Source: Chlorogloeopsis fritschii PCC 6912 (GTDB taxonomy: Bacteria > Cyanobacteriota > Cyanobacteriia > Cyanobacteriales > Nostocaceae). Taken from it: a stretch of 64,000 nt of DNA. The notes below the pieces were generated by a model that saw only the letters and a program-made list of their open reading frames with translations, was not told the origin of the DNA and did no database searches. Of this stretch, positions 63,551 through 64,000 are shown in pieces. Numbering within the stretch: the stretch's first letter is position 1; every line of letters starts with the position of its first letter. A program made the position numbers and the translations under genes. The DNA lies in contig NZ_AJLN01000033.1 of NCBI RefSeq assembly GCF_000317285.1, forward strand, positions 1-64,000, read 5' to 3'.

Positions 63551-63645
63551 AAAAACCAGAAAGCGATCGCCCAACAAATTGCGCTGTGATTCTAACGTTA
63601 GCGATCGCCGAAGATATTGGTAAAGCTGAACAATGACGGAACGCC
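63551..63645 (+). pseudogene. Decayed partial copy of the alpha/beta hydrolase gene at 34982-35902
   Basis: Bases 63551-63619 align with 35411-35480 (shared core AAAGCGATCGCCCAACA.ATTGC, GCTGTGATTC.AACG), with one base missing that breaks the frame. Bases 63622-63643 align with about 35730-35752 (AAG.TGAACAATG.CGG.ACG). The roughly 250 bases between these in the intact gene are absent. It is a relic with no coding capacity. Confidence 0.7.
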
Positions 63646-63646
63646 A

Positions 63647-63802
63647 TTATTTTTTATCGTCTTTGCGCTTTTTTTGTTCTAGATAATTAAGCAATTGAAG
63701 TACGTAAACTTCAAGTTCTGCATTTCTTTGGTTGACAGATTCAATTAGAGGAACAGAAAAATTATCTGGAAAATTGAGAACTAAATTACCTATCTGCCAT
63801 TC
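63647..63802 (-). pseudogene. C-terminal gene fragment, family not recognised
   Basis: An open frame of 51 codons begins after a stop without a start codon and reads EWQIGNLVLNFPDNFSVPLI, then a helix QRNAELEVYVLQLLNYLEQK and a lysine/aspartate tail. The composition is protein-like and ends cleanly at TAA, so it is the 3' end of a broken gene. It overlaps the end of the DUF1350-like fragment in another frame, marking a join between relics. Confidence 0.35.
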
Positions 63803-64000
63803 TTACTAATTCTGGCATGAGTTTATACTGTTCTCTAATCAGAAAACCCGCCTCTGTATAATGGTCAAAAGTAAAGTTGAATGGCAAGAGAATGATTGTA
63901 TAGCCCTGCTTAAATAAACATTCGAGTAGATAGCGATAAAAAAACATGGGGCCAAATGTGCCAAAAAAAGCCCCACCAATGAATTGGATGACTCCTTGAG
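63786..64000 (-). pseudogene. DUF1350-like protein fragment at the window edge
   Basis: The frame runs in from beyond the window: QGVIQFIGGAFFGTFGPMFF then YRYLLECLFKQGYTIILLPF and FNFTFDHYTEAGFL, ending VRMADR at a stop. The GVIxFxGGAFxG start and TFDH segment are typical of DUF1350, a cyanobacterial/plastid alpha/beta-hydrolase-like family of about 250 residues or more. Only about 70 residues precede the stop, and the GHSxG-type region is missing, so it looks truncated. The 5' end lies outside the window. Confidence 0.6.

Noticed and set aside
1-64000. tRNA, rRNA, riboswitch and intact transposase genes
   Set aside because: No cloverleaf, rRNA-like segment, known riboswitch core or full transposase frame was recognised by eye; a tRNAscan-SE/Infernal run would settle the RNA question.

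Overview
The window is cyanobacterial chromosomal DNA, most likely from a filamentous, Nostocales-type genome. The evidence is the palindrome GCGATCGC (HIP1) scattered throughout, lineage markers such as Ycf34, ClpR with ClpP, a GAF-GAF-PAS adenylate cyclase of the Anabaena CyaB type and a BicA-like SulP carrier, and the many short tandem and palindromic intergenic repeats. The species cannot be named from the sequence. I saw no rRNA, tRNA, CRISPR array or intact insertion sequence.

Layout. 1-5.8 kb holds a truncated amino-acid permease, tRNA-maturation genes (tsaB, cca), ycf34 and two HicBA-type loci, one with a broken toxin. 5.8-7.8 kb has a cytochrome P450 and a RibD-type reductase. 7.9-14.1 kb is a complete aa3 oxidase locus: ctaA-ctaB for heme A, divergent from ctaC-ctaD-ctaE. 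14.2-25.8 kb looks like a surface-glycan region (YdcF-like protein, two GT-C glycosyltransferases, secreted proteins, O-antigen ligase/polymerase, a large lipoprotein), with gene relics and a large palindrome. 25.9-31.9 kb contains small enzymes, a vWA protein, the clpR-clpP pair and a J-domain protein. 32.4-37.6 kb places a CyaB-type adenylate cyclase, an overlapping alpha/beta hydrolase and a convergent BicA-like transporter side by side.

37.9-63.4 kb is the unusual part: an accessory island built around cation-transport ATPases. It holds three related P1B-type ATPases with cysteine-less N-terminal HMA-like domains. One is a full-length-looking pseudoenzyme that has lost the nucleotide-binding domain and most catalytic motifs. 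Two carry a C-terminal HTH-like module. Around them lie a ParB protein fused to a degenerate methyltransferase domain, a DUF5132-type protein, a glycine-zipper protein, a zinc-ribbon/coiled-coil/SUMF1 protein, a Nif11-like peptide, a universal stress protein, one intact and one truncated Ca2+/H+ exchanger, an ArsA/Get3d-like protein with a broken Walker A, an AAA-like protein with broken Walker A and B, tiny membrane proteins, and a P2A (PacL-type) ATPase. Several members keep their fold but have lost catalytic residues, which suggests scaffold or regulatory roles in a metal-handling or membrane-compartment system.

The last 600 bases are a graveyard of gene fragments. Two relics (19.5 kb and 63.6 kb) can be matched to intact genes elsewhere in this window, which shows local duplication followed by decay.
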